DNA of 64,000 bases from Actinoplanes missouriensis 431. Lineage in GTDB: Bacteria > Actinomycetota > Actinomycetes > Mycobacteriales > Micromonosporaceae. Shown piece after piece: positions 6,131 through 14,330 of the stretch. Under the pieces are notes generated by a model that ran no database searches, was not told the DNA's origin, and was given only the letters and a program-made list of their open reading frames with translations. Each line of letters begins with the position of its first letter. Positions within the stretch are counted from its first letter, which is position 1. Location: the NCBI RefSeq assembly GCF_000284295.1, contig NC_017093.1:4030001-4094000 (forward strand), in the 5' to 3' direction. Position numbers and translations under genes: made by a program.

Positions 6131-8587
6131 ATGACTCAGCGACTTGTCGTCATCGGCAACGGCATGGCGGGCGCGCGGACGGTCGAGGAGATCCTCGCCC
6201 GGAACGGCGACTTCACCGTGACGATGTTCGGTGACGAGCCGTACGGCAACTACAACCGGATCATGCTCTCCAACCTCCTCGCGGGGGTGGAGACCGAGGA
6301 GGGCATCTTCCTCAACGACCTCTCCTGGTACCAGGAGAACGGGATCACCCTGAACGCCGGGGTGAAGATCGCGAGAATCGACAAAGATTCCAAGATCGTC
6401 ATTGCGGAAGACGGCAGCGCAACCCCCTACGACAAGCTGATCATCGCGACCGGCAGCTATTCGTGGACGCCGCCGATGAAGAACGTGCACAACCCGAAGC
6501 GCGGCTACCACCAGGGCGTCTTCGCGTTCCGCACGCTCGACGACACCCGCGGCATGATCCGTTATGCCCGGGACCACGAGCGCGCCGTGGTGATCGGCGG
6601 CGGCCTGCTCGGCCTGGAGGCGGCCCGCGGCCTGCAGAACCACGTCAGCCACGTGACCCTGCTGCACGCCATGGGCCACCTGATGGAGCGGCAGCTCGAC
6701 CCGAAGGCCGGGGCGATGCTGCAGGCCAGCGTCGAGGGCAAGCTCGGTATCGAGGTGGTCACCAACGCGATGACCACCGAGATCCTCGGCAAGGACCGGG
6801 TCACCGGGGTGAAGCTCGCCGACGGCCGGGTCATCGACTGCGACGTGGTGGTGATCGCCGCCGGCATCCGGCCGAACACCGAGATGGTGGCGAACAGCGG
6901 CCTGCCGGTCGAGCGTGGCATCGTGGTCGACGACCAGATGCGGGTCGAGGGCGAGCAGGACATCTACTCGGTCGGGGAGTGCGCCCAGCACCGCGGCAAC
7001 CTCTACGGCCTGGTCGCGCCGCTGTGGGACCAGGCGAAGGTGCTGGCCGACCACATCACCGGTACGACCGAGGTGGCGTACACCGGCTCGAAGCTGCACA
7101 CCAAGCTGAAGGTCGCCGGCATCGACGTCGCCTCGATGGGCCTGATCGCCCCGGAGCACGACACCGACGAGGTGGTCGTCTACAACGAGCCCAAGAAGGG
7201 CGTCTACAAGCAACTGATCATTCGCGACGACGTGCTGGTCGGCGCGGTGCTGGTCGGCGACAACAGCAAGGCGGCGTCGCTGATCCAGGCGTTCGACCGG
7301 GGGACCCCGCTGCCCGAGGAACGCGCCGGGCTGATCTTCGACCTCGGCGGCGCGGTCGAGGAGTCCGCCGAGGACATGCCCGACGACGCGCAGGTCTGCA
7401 ACTGCAACGGCGTCAGCAAGGGCGCGATCTGCGGCGCCGTCGCGGACGGCTGCAAGACCGTCAGCGGCGTGATGGACAAGACCCGGGCCGGCAAGGGCTG
7501 CGGCACCTGCAAGCCGCTGGTCCAGCGGATCGTCGAATGGGCCAACGGTGGCGCGGCCGAGGAGGACCCGGCGGCGTCCTGGTACGTCCCCGGCGTCCCG
7601 ATGCCGAAGCCGGAGCTGATGGCGGCGATCCGCAAGTACGAGCTGAAGAGCGTCTCCAGCGTCTTCGACACGCTCGTTCCGGGCGCCCAGCACGACGCGA
7701 AGAGCAAGATGGGCCTCGCCTCCCTGCTCAAGATGATGTGGGCCGACGAGTACGTCGACGAGCGCGACGCCCGGTTCATCAACGACCGGGTGCACGGCAA
7801 CATCCAGCGCGACGGCACGTTCTCGGTGGTCCCGCAGATGAAGGGCGGCGTCACCACCCCGGCCCAGCTCCGCAAGATCGCCGAGGTGGCCGAGAAGTAC
7901 GACGTGCCGATGGTGAAACTCACCGGCGGCCAGCGGATCGACCTGCTCGGCGTGCCGAAGGAGAAGCTGCCGGCCATGTGGGCGGACCTGGACATGCCGT
8001 CCGGCTACGCGTACGCGAAGAGCTTCCGCACCGTGAAGACGTGTGTCGGCTCGGACTTCTGCCGGTTCGGCGTCGGCGACTCGACCGCGCTGGGCATCGC
8101 CCTCGAGGAGCGGTACCAGGGTCTGGAGGGCCCCGGCAAGATGAAACTCGCGGTCACCGGATGCCCGCGGAACTGCGCCGAGGCGTACGTGAAGGACCTG
8201 GGTGTCGTCGCGATCGACGGCGGCAGGTGGGAGATCTACGTCGGCGGCGCGGCCGGCGCCCACATCCGCAAGGGTGACCTGCTCACCACGGTGGACTCGC
8301 CGGAAGAGGTGATCCGCCTGACCGGCCGGTTCCTGCAGTACTACCGGGAGAACGCCAACTGGCTGGAGCGGACGTACTCGTTCGTGCCGCGGATCGGCGT
8401 CGACCGGATCCGGGAGATCGTCGTCGAGGACTCCGACGGGATCGCCGCCGCCTTGGACGCCGCCGTCGAGGAAGCCGTGCAGGCCTACAAGGACCCCTGG
8501 AAGGAGCGAGCCGAGCCGGCCACGCCCGGCCAGTTCCGTACCTCCCTCCCCCTGACCGTTCTCCCTCAGGTTCCGGTGCGCTCATGA
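6131..8587 (+). CDS. nirB: Assimilatory nitrite reductase [NAD(P)H] large subunit
   Basis: 818-aa enzyme reducing nitrite to ammonium with six electrons from NAD(P)H in the cytosol. In order: FAD domain (GNGMAGARTVEEIL), NAD domain (VVIGGGLLGLEAARGL), BFD-like [2Fe-2S] domain near residues 420-465 (CNCNGVSKGAICG, GKGCGTCKP), and the sulfite/nitrite reductase half. In that half the siroheme/[4Fe-4S] cysteines are present (CVGSDFCRFG near 637, TGCPRNC near 677). Length is normal for NirB. The stop overlaps nirD by four bases; narK follows. The locus is probably under nitrogen (GlnR-type) control as in relatives, though no canonical site was found. Confidence 0.97.
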   Translation: MTQRLVVIGNGMAGARTVEEILARNGDFTVTMFGDEPYGNYNRIMLSNLLAGVETEEGIFLNDLSWYQENGITLNAGVKIARIDKDSKIVIAEDGSATPYDKLIIATGSYSWTPPMKNVHNPKRGYHQGVFAFRTLDDTRGMIRYARDHERAVVIGGGLLGLEAARGLQNHVSHVTLLHAMGHLMERQLDPKAGAMLQASVEGKLGIEVVTNAMTTEILGKDRVTGVKLADGRVIDCDVVVIAAGIRPNTEMVANSGLPVERGIVVDDQMRVEGEQDIYSVGECAQHRGNLYGLVAPLWDQAKVLADHITGTTEVAYTGSKLHTKLKVAGIDVASMGLIAPEHDTDEVVVYNEPKKGVYKQLIIRDDVLVGAVLVGDNSKAASLIQAFDRGTPLPEERAGLIFDLGGAVEESAEDMPDDAQVCNCNGVSKGAICGAVADGCKTVSGVMDKTRAGKGCGTCKPLVQRIVEWANGGAAEEDPAASWYVPGVPMPKPELMAAIRKYELKSVSSVFDTLVPGAQHDAKSKMGLASLLKMMWADEYVDERDARFINDRVHGNIQRDGTFSVVPQMKGGVTTPAQLRKIAEVAEKYDVPMVKLTGGQRIDLLGVPKEKLPAMWADLDMPSGYAYAKSFRTVKTCVGSDFCRFGVGDSTALGIALEERYQGLEGPGKMKLAVTGCPRNCAEAYVKDLGVVAIDGGRWEIYVGGAAGAHIRKGDLLTTVDSPEEVIRLTGRFLQYYRENANWLERTYSFVPRIGVDRIREIVVEDSDGIAAALDAAVEEAVQAYKDPWKERAEPATPGQFRTSLPLTVLPQVPVRS

Positions 8588-8901
8588 CTATCTCTGCCAT
8601 TGAAAAGACGGTTATCGGCTCTATCGACGACATCCCGCTCGGTGAGGGACGCACCTTCACCGTCGAGGACGAAATGATCGCGGTCTTCCGCCTGCGTGAC
8701 GGCTCCCTGCGCGCGGTGTCGGCGGTCTGCCCCCACAAAGGCGGCCCGCTCGCGGATGGGCAGATCGACAACAGGGTCGTCGTCTGCCCGCTCCACCTGT
8801 TCTCCTGGGACCTCGCCACCGGGTGTTCCCAGTCCGGCCAGCCCCCGATCACCGTCTACCCGGTCCGGGTGGATGGCGATCTGATCGTTCTGGGAGAATA
8901 A
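8584..8901 (+). CDS. nirD: Nitrite reductase small subunit (Rieske-type)
   Basis: 105-aa small subunit of assimilatory nitrite reductase. The Rieske fold is visible with AVSAVCPHKGGPLADG followed by VVCPLHLFSWDLATG, so the CPH and CPLH ligand motifs of a [2Fe-2S] Rieske centre appear retained. Starts inside the nirB stop (ATGA), implying coupled translation, and narK begins on the base after its stop. Confidence 0.95.
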   Translation: MTISAIEKTVIGSIDDIPLGEGRTFTVEDEMIAVFRLRDGSLRAVSAVCPHKGGPLADGQIDNRVVVCPLHLFSWDLATGCSQSGQPPITVYPVRVDGDLIVLGE

Positions 8902-10239
8902 ATGACGCTTTTGTCGGAAAGGCCGGAAGTCAAGGCCTCTCTCAAGGGTCGCTGGATCGACGACTGGCGTCCCGAGGACCGCGAGTTCTGGGACAACGGC
9001 GGCTCGGCGATCGCCAAGCGCAACCTGATCATCTCGATCTTCTCCGAGCACATCGGCTTCTCGGTATGGACGCTGTGGTCCGTGCTGGTGCTGTTCCTCG
9101 GACCCGCCTACGGCATCGACCCGGCACAGAAGTTCCTGCTCACCGCGGTTCCGGCCCTGGTCGGCGCGGGACTGCGGATCCCGTACACGTTCGCGGTGGC
9201 GAAGTTCGGCGGCCGCAACTGGACGGTGATCAGCGCCTCGCTGCTGCTCATTCCCTCGATCGCGGCGGCCTTCCTGATCAAGCCGGGTGTCTCGTTCGAG
9301 ACGCTCCTGCTGCTCGGTGCGCTGGCCGGCGTCGGCGGCGGCAACTTCGCCTCCTCGATGGCGAACATCAACGCGTTCTACCCGGACCGGCTCAAGGGCT
9401 GGGCGCTCGGTATCAACGCCGGCGGCGGCAACCTCGGCGTCGCGGTCGCCCAGCTGGTCGGCCTCGTCGTCCTGGCGACCTTCGGAGCGGACAGCCCCGG
9501 CATCGTGGCCGGCATCTACATCCCGTTCATCGTGATCGCCGCGGTCGCCTCGGCGCTCTGGATGGACAACCTCTCCCAGGCCCGCAACGAGAAGCACGGG
9601 ATGCGCGACGCCGCCCGGGAGACGCACACCTGGATCATGTCGCTGCTCTACATCGGCACGTTCGGCTCGTTCATCGGCTTCGGCTTCGCGTTCGGCCAGG
9701 TGCTGCAGGTGCAGTTCGCCGAGCAGTTCAACACCCCGATCAAGGCCGCGTACCTGACGTTCCTCGGCCCGCTGCTCGGCTCGCTGATCCGCCCGCTCGG
9801 CGGCGCTCTCGCCGACCGTCTCGGTGGCGCCCGCGTCACGTTCGTCAACTTCATCGCGATGGCGATCGGCGCCTCGATCGTGCTGGTCGCGGCGCAGCAG
9901 CGATCCCTGCCGCTCTACCTGGTCGGATTCATCTCGCTCTTCATCCTCAGCGGCCTCGGCAACGGGTCCACGTACAAGATGATCCCGGCGATCTTCCGCC
10001 AGAAGTACGCCGGCGACGAGCATCAGAGCCGCCGCATCTCCGGGGCGGTCATCGGCATCGCCGGCGCGATCGGCGCGGTCGGTGGCGTGCTGGTCAACCT
10101 CGCGTTCCGCCAGTCCTTCCTCACCTACAAGGACGCCGACGCCGCGTACATCGCGTTCATCGCCTTCTACGCCCTCTGTGTCCTGGTCACCTGGGCGGTC
10201 TACCTCCGCCCGTCGGCACGCACGAAGATCGCCGTCTGA
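8902..10239 (+). CDS. narK: Nitrate/nitrite transporter, MFS
   Basis: 445-aa 12-helix major facilitator of the NarK/NasA group that moves nitrate and/or nitrite across the cell membrane. Typical NarK features are the Gly-rich helix GALAGVGGGNFASSMANINA near residue 145 and the matching C-terminal motif FILSGLGNGSTYKMIPAIF near 355. It starts directly after the nirD stop with a GGGAGA ribosome site inside nirD. It imports the substrate for NirBD; a terminator follows. Confidence 0.95.
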   Translation: MTLLSERPEVKASLKGRWIDDWRPEDREFWDNGGSAIAKRNLIISIFSEHIGFSVWTLWSVLVLFLGPAYGIDPAQKFLLTAVPALVGAGLRIPYTFAVAKFGGRNWTVISASLLLIPSIAAAFLIKPGVSFETLLLLGALAGVGGGNFASSMANINAFYPDRLKGWALGINAGGGNLGVAVAQLVGLVVLATFGADSPGIVAGIYIPFIVIAAVASALWMDNLSQARNEKHGMRDAARETHTWIMSLLYIGTFGSFIGFGFAFGQVLQVQFAEQFNTPIKAAYLTFLGPLLGSLIRPLGGALADRLGGARVTFVNFIAMAIGASIVLVAAQQRSLPLYLVGFISLFILSGLGNGSTYKMIPAIFRQKYAGDEHQSRRISGAVIGIAGAIGAVGGVLVNLAFRQSFLTYKDADAAYIAFIAFYALCVLVTWAVYLRPSARTKIAV

Positions 10240-10252
10240 CTCACCCTCTCCC

Positions 10253-10285
10253 GGCCCGGCCGCGCTCACCGCGCCCGGGCCTTTT
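10253..10285 (+). terminator. Terminator of the nir operon
   Basis: GGCCCGGCCGCG pairs with CGCGCCCGGGCC (one mismatch) around a five-base loop, then TTTT. It is located just after narK. Confidence 0.85.
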
Positions 10286-10435
10286 CCATGGGGTACGGGG
10301 GAGAGCGTCCCCGCCACGCATTCATCGAGATCGCAAGATCACTCGATCGTGGTCGCGTGTCGGCAGGCTGTCATCGGGATCGATCATAAAATCGTGTTTG
10401 TCCGATATAGCCCTTTCTTGTGGAAAGGTGATCCC

Positions 10436-10873
10436 ATGAACAAGTTGACACGCGCGCTCGTCGTCACGGGCGTGGCCGTGGCAACCGGCGCGACCATGGC
10501 CGCGAGCCCGGCGGCGGCGTCCCCGTCCTCCGGTACTTCGGCGTCCGGCTCGTCGGCCCAGGTCTCGAAGCCGGCGGCGCAGCAGCAGGAGCACCGGCGC
10601 AGGGACCGGATCTACGACTACTACCGCAGCCCGCGGACCTGTCACCGGGTCGGCCGCGCCGGCGTCTGGCAGGAGCGCTGGGACCGGTACCGCTGCATCC
10701 CGGTCGGCGGATTCCACCGTGGCGGGTGGGCCCTCAAGGTCTACTTCGGCTGGGACCACGACCACGATTTCCGCGGTCCCGGTGGCCCGGGTGGCTTCCG
10801 TGGCGCGGGTGGTCCGGGTGGCCCCGGCGGCTTCTCCGATTTCGACGACGACGGCGGTTTCCGGCGGGGCTAA
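10436..10873 (+). CDS. Secreted cationic protein with Gly-rich tail
   Basis: 145-aa predicted exported protein of unknown function. It has a Sec signal peptide (LVVTGVAVATGATMAASPAA, cleavage probably after AAA near residue 25). A Ser/Ala/Gln-rich linker is followed by a basic, aromatic core rich in Arg and Tyr (RIYDYYRSPRTCHRVGR) with two Cys that could form a disulfide. The tail is a Gly/Pro repeat ending in an Asp cluster and FRRG. The ATG has AAAGGTGATCCC upstream, including a Shine-Dalgarno-like GGTGAT. It stands alone; a strong hairpin follows. Confidence 0.75.
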   Translation: MNKLTRALVVTGVAVATGATMAASPAAASPSSGTSASGSSAQVSKPAAQQQEHRRRDRIYDYYRSPRTCHRVGRAGVWQERWDRYRCIPVGGFHRGGWALKVYFGWDHDHDFRGPGGPGGFRGAGGPGGPGGFSDFDDDGGFRRG

Positions 10874-10888
10874 TCTCCCGTGCCCGGC

Positions 10889-10921
10889 GAGGGCCGCACC
10901 GCTTCCCGGCGTGCGGCCCTC
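10889..10921. terminator. Hairpin terminator after secreted protein gene
   Basis: Perfect 11-bp stem GAGGGCCGCAC / GTGCGGCCCTC with an 11-base loop; no T tract follows. It probably stabilises or terminates the upstream transcript. Confidence 0.65.
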
Positions 10922-11070
10922 GGCCGTGTCCCGGAGCGTTTGCGTGGGCGGCGGACAGGGATCACACAGCGTATGCCCAAGGTGCCCTCCTAGCGTGACG
11001 CTGCGGTTCGTGCGGGCCGCCGGGGGAGCCGGGCGGCCGGGATGCCTCCGTGTGCTCGGTGGGAGGCGTC

Positions 11071-12438
11071 ATGGGCGAAAACGGACCGGTCGAGACTGGG
11101 CCGGTCGAGACTGGGCCGGTCGAGACGGGGCCGGTCGAGAGAAAGCGCGACCGCTACTTCGATCTCCTGCGCGTGCTGGCGATCATCCGCGTGTCGGTGT
11201 TCCACATGTTCCCCTACGCGCTGCTCGAGCTGGCGTTTCCCTCGATGGGCGTGATGTTCGCCCTGGCCGGCTCGCTCTTGGCGAATTCCCTTGATCGCTC
11301 GCCCTCGGCGATCACGGTGATTCGCGGACGCCTTCGGCGCCTGCTGCCGGCCTACTGGGTCCTCGCGGCGGTGCTGGTTCCGGCGATGTTCCTGTACGGG
11401 TGGGAGCAGCGCCCGCCGCTCTGGCACCTCGTCGCGTGGATCGTGCCGTTCGTCGACCCGCCGTCCAGCAGTTTCGGGCTGCAGGCCGCCGAGGTGCTCT
11501 GGTACCTGGTGACATACCTCTGGCTGGTGGCGCTCTCGCCGATCATGATCTGGATCTACCGCAAGGCGCGGCTCGCCGCGATCGTGGCGCCGATCCTCGT
11601 GCTGCTGGCGCTGAGCATCCACCCGATCTGGCCGGCGAACGAGAACTACCAGGAGGTGGCGACGAACATCCTGATGTACGCGTCCTGCTGGATGATCGGG
11701 TTCGCACATCGGGACGGTTCGCTGAAGAGGATTCCGGGACTGCTGGTCACGGTGCTCGGGGCGGCTCTCGTCACGGGTGCCCTCGCGTGGAGCGGGGCGC
11801 ACCCGGACGCCGGCGGGATCAAGGAGATCCCGGTGGCGTACGCCGTCTACAACGCCGGTTTCGTGCTGTTCCTGCTGCGCTGGTCGCCGGGCATGACGTG
11901 GCTGACGAAGCGGCGCGGCCTCGACGGCTGGGTCGCGATGATCAACGCGCGGGCCGTGACGATCTATCTGTGGAACAACATCGCGATCGCGCTCTGCTAC
12001 CCGGTCGGCGACGCCCTCGAGGTGTGGCGGCTCGGCAGGTTCTTCGAGGTCGGGTACGTGACGATCGCGCTGGTCCTGCTCGTCAACGCGGTGCTGATCT
12101 TCGGCTGGGTGGAGGATCTCGCGGCGCGCAAGAGGTTGCGGTTCGTGCCGTGGCCCGCGCCCGCCGCCGTCACCGGCGTCACGGCGGCGACGTCGAAGCC
12201 CGATCTCACCGCGACGGTGGTGGCGCCGATGCCGCTGCAGCCGGTCCCGCCGCGGCAGACCCGGCCGGGTGCGCCGAGTGGGCGTGCCGCGGTGCCGGCA
12301 GGACCGGGCAGGCGTCCGGCCGGTCCTGGGGCTCCGGCCGGGCCTGGAGTTCCGGCTGGGTCTGGGGCTCCGGGCGGGCCGGGGGTTTCCAGCGGGCCGG
12401 TGGTGGTGCCGGTGGGAGGCCCGCCTCGTCGGCGCTGA
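11071..12438 (+). CDS. Acyltransferase 3 (OafA/YrhL-like) membrane protein
   Basis: 455-aa polytopic protein of the acyltransferase-3 family, which usually transfers O-acyl groups onto glycans or secondary metabolites at the membrane. Seen: RYFDLLRVLAIIRVSVFHMF with a candidate catalytic His near residue 50, RLRRLLPAYWVL, and about ten hydrophobic helices up to residue 355. ATG 11071 has GGGAGG five bases away. Residues 6-23 are a TGPVE repeat from a 15-bp DNA repeat. The last 90 residues are a Pro/Gly/Ala-rich cytosolic tail, which overlaps the NDK-like gene on the other strand by 233 bp. Confidence 0.8.
   Translation: MGENGPVETGPVETGPVETGPVERKRDRYFDLLRVLAIIRVSVFHMFPYALLELAFPSMGVMFALAGSLLANSLDRSPSAITVIRGRLRRLLPAYWVLAAVLVPAMFLYGWEQRPPLWHLVAWIVPFVDPPSSSFGLQAAEVLWYLVTYLWLVALSPIMIWIYRKARLAAIVAPILVLLALSIHPIWPANENYQEVATNILMYASCWMIGFAHRDGSLKRIPGLLVTVLGAALVTGALAWSGAHPDAGGIKEIPVAYAVYNAGFVLFLLRWSPGMTWLTKRRGLDGWVAMINARAVTIYLWNNIAIALCYPVGDALEVWRLGRFFEVGYVTIALVLLVNAVLIFGWVEDLAARKRLRFVPWPAPAAVTGVTAATSKPDLTATVVAPMPLQPVPPRQTRPGAPSGRAAVPAGPGRRPAGPGAPAGPGVPAGSGAPGGPGVSSGPVVVPVGGPPRRR
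11086..11139. repeat. 15-bp coding tandem repeat (ETGPV)
   Basis: CCGGTCGAGACTGGG starts at 11086, 11101 and 11116, with a partial fourth copy at 11131. It encodes ETGPV repeats just after the start of the acyltransferase. Confidence 0.85.
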
Positions 12439-13237
12439 CCTGCCAGCAGTACCGGATTCCGTGCTCGATGAGGGCACGGTGGCCGCGCGCCACGGACCGG
12501 CGGTTTCCCCTCGCGATCGGGAAGCCGCCGGTCCGGTCCGCGGAGAGGGCCAGAAGAACGGCGTGCGCCGGGTCCACACCGGGCAGTGCCGGCCAGATCG
12601 CCGACACCGTCGAGTCGAGCGTGTGATCACGGTCGCCGCCCAGGACCAGAACCGACGTGCCCGAGCCGTCCAGGGGGAACGGCGGTGGCGCGGGCAGATC
12701 CTCCCGGAGCATCGGCCAGAGATCCTCGACGAGGCCCGGCACGTCGAACACGCTGCGGAAATCCATCCCCTTCGGCCGGTGACGCGCCGCCGCGGCAGTG
12801 GTGACGCCGTCGAACAGGTAACCCCGCTGCCGGGCGAGCTCGGCCGGAGTCTCCGCGGCGTGCACCACGTTGGCGAACATGCCGAGCGCGTGCCGGGACC
12901 GCAGCCGCCGCTTGACCCGGCGCGCTCCCTCGAACGCGTCGTCGCCGCTGACCAGCAGCGCCTCGGACGGGCCGGTGGTCAGATAACGGTCCAGGAACGC
13001 GCGGGCCAGCACGTGACCGTCGTCGGTGTACTCCGACCAGAGGAACCTGGTGTCGGCGGGGGAGAGAACCATCGTCTGCCGTCGCTCGATCCGCAGGCCT
13101 GCCTCGATGATCGCCTCCTCGGCCTCGCCGGTCAGGCCGAGTCGCAGGCAGTCGGGCTTGAGCAGGAGAAAGGCCGTTATCGCTGGCTCCTCGGTCGGCG
13201 GTCGCGGACTTCCATGGTAGGGACCGCCCGGTGTCAA
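12206..13237 (-). CDS. Nucleoside diphosphate kinase-like domain protein
   Basis: 343-aa protein whose first 150 residues resemble nucleoside diphosphate kinase: TAFLLLKPDCLRLGL at the N terminus and NVVHAAETPAEL with the candidate phospho-His near residue 125. True NDKs are about 135 aa, and here the family motif HGSD is altered, so NTP synthesis is uncertain. Residues 150-260 are an unassigned second domain. The tail (from about 265) is Pro/Ala/Arg-rich and antisense to the acyltransferase tail. The start is taken as TTG 13237, overlapping the LacI stop (TTGA); a start slightly downstream is possible. Confidence 0.65.
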   Translation of the reverse strand: MTPGGPYHGSPRPPTEEPAITAFLLLKPDCLRLGLTGEAEEAIIEAGLRIERRQTMVLSPADTRFLWSEYTDDGHVLARAFLDRYLTTGPSEALLVSGDDAFEGARRVKRRLRSRHALGMFANVVHAAETPAELARQRGYLFDGVTTAAAARHRPKGMDFRSVFDVPGLVEDLWPMLREDLPAPPPFPLDGSGTSVLVLGGDRDHTLDSTVSAIWPALPGVDPAHAVLLALSADRTGGFPIARGNRRSVARGHRALIEHGIRYCWQVSADEAGLPPAPPPARWKPPARPEPQTQPELQARPEPQDRPDACPVLPAPRHAHSAHPAGSAAAGPAAAASAPPPSR

Positions 13238-14274
13238 TCCGGTGGCGGCGCGGTGGTGGCCCGGGTGACGAGCGTCGCGGGCAGCCGCTCGCCGGGGGAG
13301 CGCGCGCCGGTCAGCACCTCGACCGCGCGAACGCCCTTGCCGATGAGCGGCTGCCGGACCGTGGTCAGTGGCGGATCGGTGCGGTTCGCCTCGGGGACGT
13401 CGTCGAAGCCGATCACCGAGACGTCCCCGGGCACGTCATAACCCAGGGTCTCCGCCGTACGCAGGAAGCCCCGCGCCAGTTCGTCGGTCATCGCCAGCAC
13501 CGCCGTCACCCGGTCGGGGCCGGCCAGCAGGGCACGGGCGGCCGGGACGGCGTGCTCCGGGGCGCCGCCGCCGCACTCCCAGATCACCGGGGTGTCCCCG
13601 AGGACCGATCGATAGCCGGCGAGGCGCTCGCCGGCGACCTGGTAGGTGGTGGCGGCCAGCCGCGCGGCGTCCACCGGCCCCCGGCGGTCTCCCGGGGTGA
13701 GGCGGTCGACGAGCACGGCGACCCGGCGATGTCCCAGGTCGCGCAGGTGCTGGGCGGCCTGTGCGGCGCCGCCCCGGTCGTCGACGCCGAGATACATCCA
13801 GTCGTCACCGTGCGGGGGCGCGGGCTCGTCGACGACCACGAGCGGGATGTCGCGGCGACGGGCCGCCTGGAAGCCGGGATGCCCGGCGGAGACCGAGTAG
13901 ACGATGAAGCCGTCGACCAGCGCGGTGCGGGCGGCCAGTTCCGGGTCGCCGCCCGCCTGCGGGCCGGGCAGCAGGGTGAGCGCCAGCGCGGAGGTCTGCC
14001 CGGCGCGGGCCACGCCCTGCAGGAAGAGTTGTGCGGCCGGGTCGGTCAGCGCGTGGGCGAGGTCCTCGTCGAACAGCACGCCGAGCGCGCCGGCCTGGCG
14101 GCGCACCAGTCCGGCGGCGAGGGGGTCGGGTCCCTGGTAGCCCATCTGCTCAGCGGCGCCGAGGATCCGCAGACGGAGCTGGTCGGAGAGTTTCTCCGGG
14201 CGGTTGTACGCGTTCGACACGGTCGTGTGGGAGACGCCGAGCGCCTTCGCGACGTCGCGCAGAGTTACCGCCAT
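13234..14274 (-). CDS. LacI family transcriptional regulator
   Basis: 346-aa repressor. The N-terminal HTH is AVTLRDVAKALGVSHTTVSN, with the minor-groove hinge helix near residue 55. The rest is a periplasmic-binding-protein-like sugar-sensing domain (VIGFDDVPEANRTDPPLTTV near the end). ATG 14274 sits at the normal distance from the HTH; a longer frame upstream would run through the operators. It is divergent from an MFS transporter and two perfect TTTACCGGTAAA sites lie between them, so it almost certainly controls itself and the transporter. Confidence 0.93.
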   Translation of the reverse strand: MAVTLRDVAKALGVSHTTVSNAYNRPEKLSDQLRLRILGAAEQMGYQGPDPLAAGLVRRQAGALGVLFDEDLAHALTDPAAQLFLQGVARAGQTSALALTLLPGPQAGGDPELAARTALVDGFIVYSVSAGHPGFQAARRRDIPLVVVDEPAPPHGDDWMYLGVDDRGGAAQAAQHLRDLGHRRVAVLVDRLTPGDRRGPVDAARLAATTYQVAGERLAGYRSVLGDTPVIWECGGGAPEHAVPAARALLAGPDRVTAVLAMTDELARGFLRTAETLGYDVPGDVSVIGFDDVPEANRTDPPLTTVRQPLIGKGVRAVEVLTGARSPGERLPATLVTRATTAPPPD

Positions 14275-14283
14275 GGTCGCGGA

Positions 14284-14318
14284 GTTTACCGGTAAACTGG
14301 CCGTGTTTACCGGTAAAC
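14284..14318. promoter_or_regulatory. Two LacI-type operators, GTTTACCGGTAAAC
   Basis: Two identical perfect 14-bp palindromes lie at 14284-14297 and 14305-14318, 21 bp apart (two helical turns, same DNA face). They lie in the gap between the divergent LacI gene and MFS gene. Cooperative binding by two dimers is likely by inference. Confidence 0.9.
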
Positions 14319-14330
14319 AAGGAGGCGGAC

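Noticed and set aside
6083..8263. Long minus-strand ORF of 726 codons opposite nirB
   Set aside because: Shadow of nirB; low-complexity composition with no domain.
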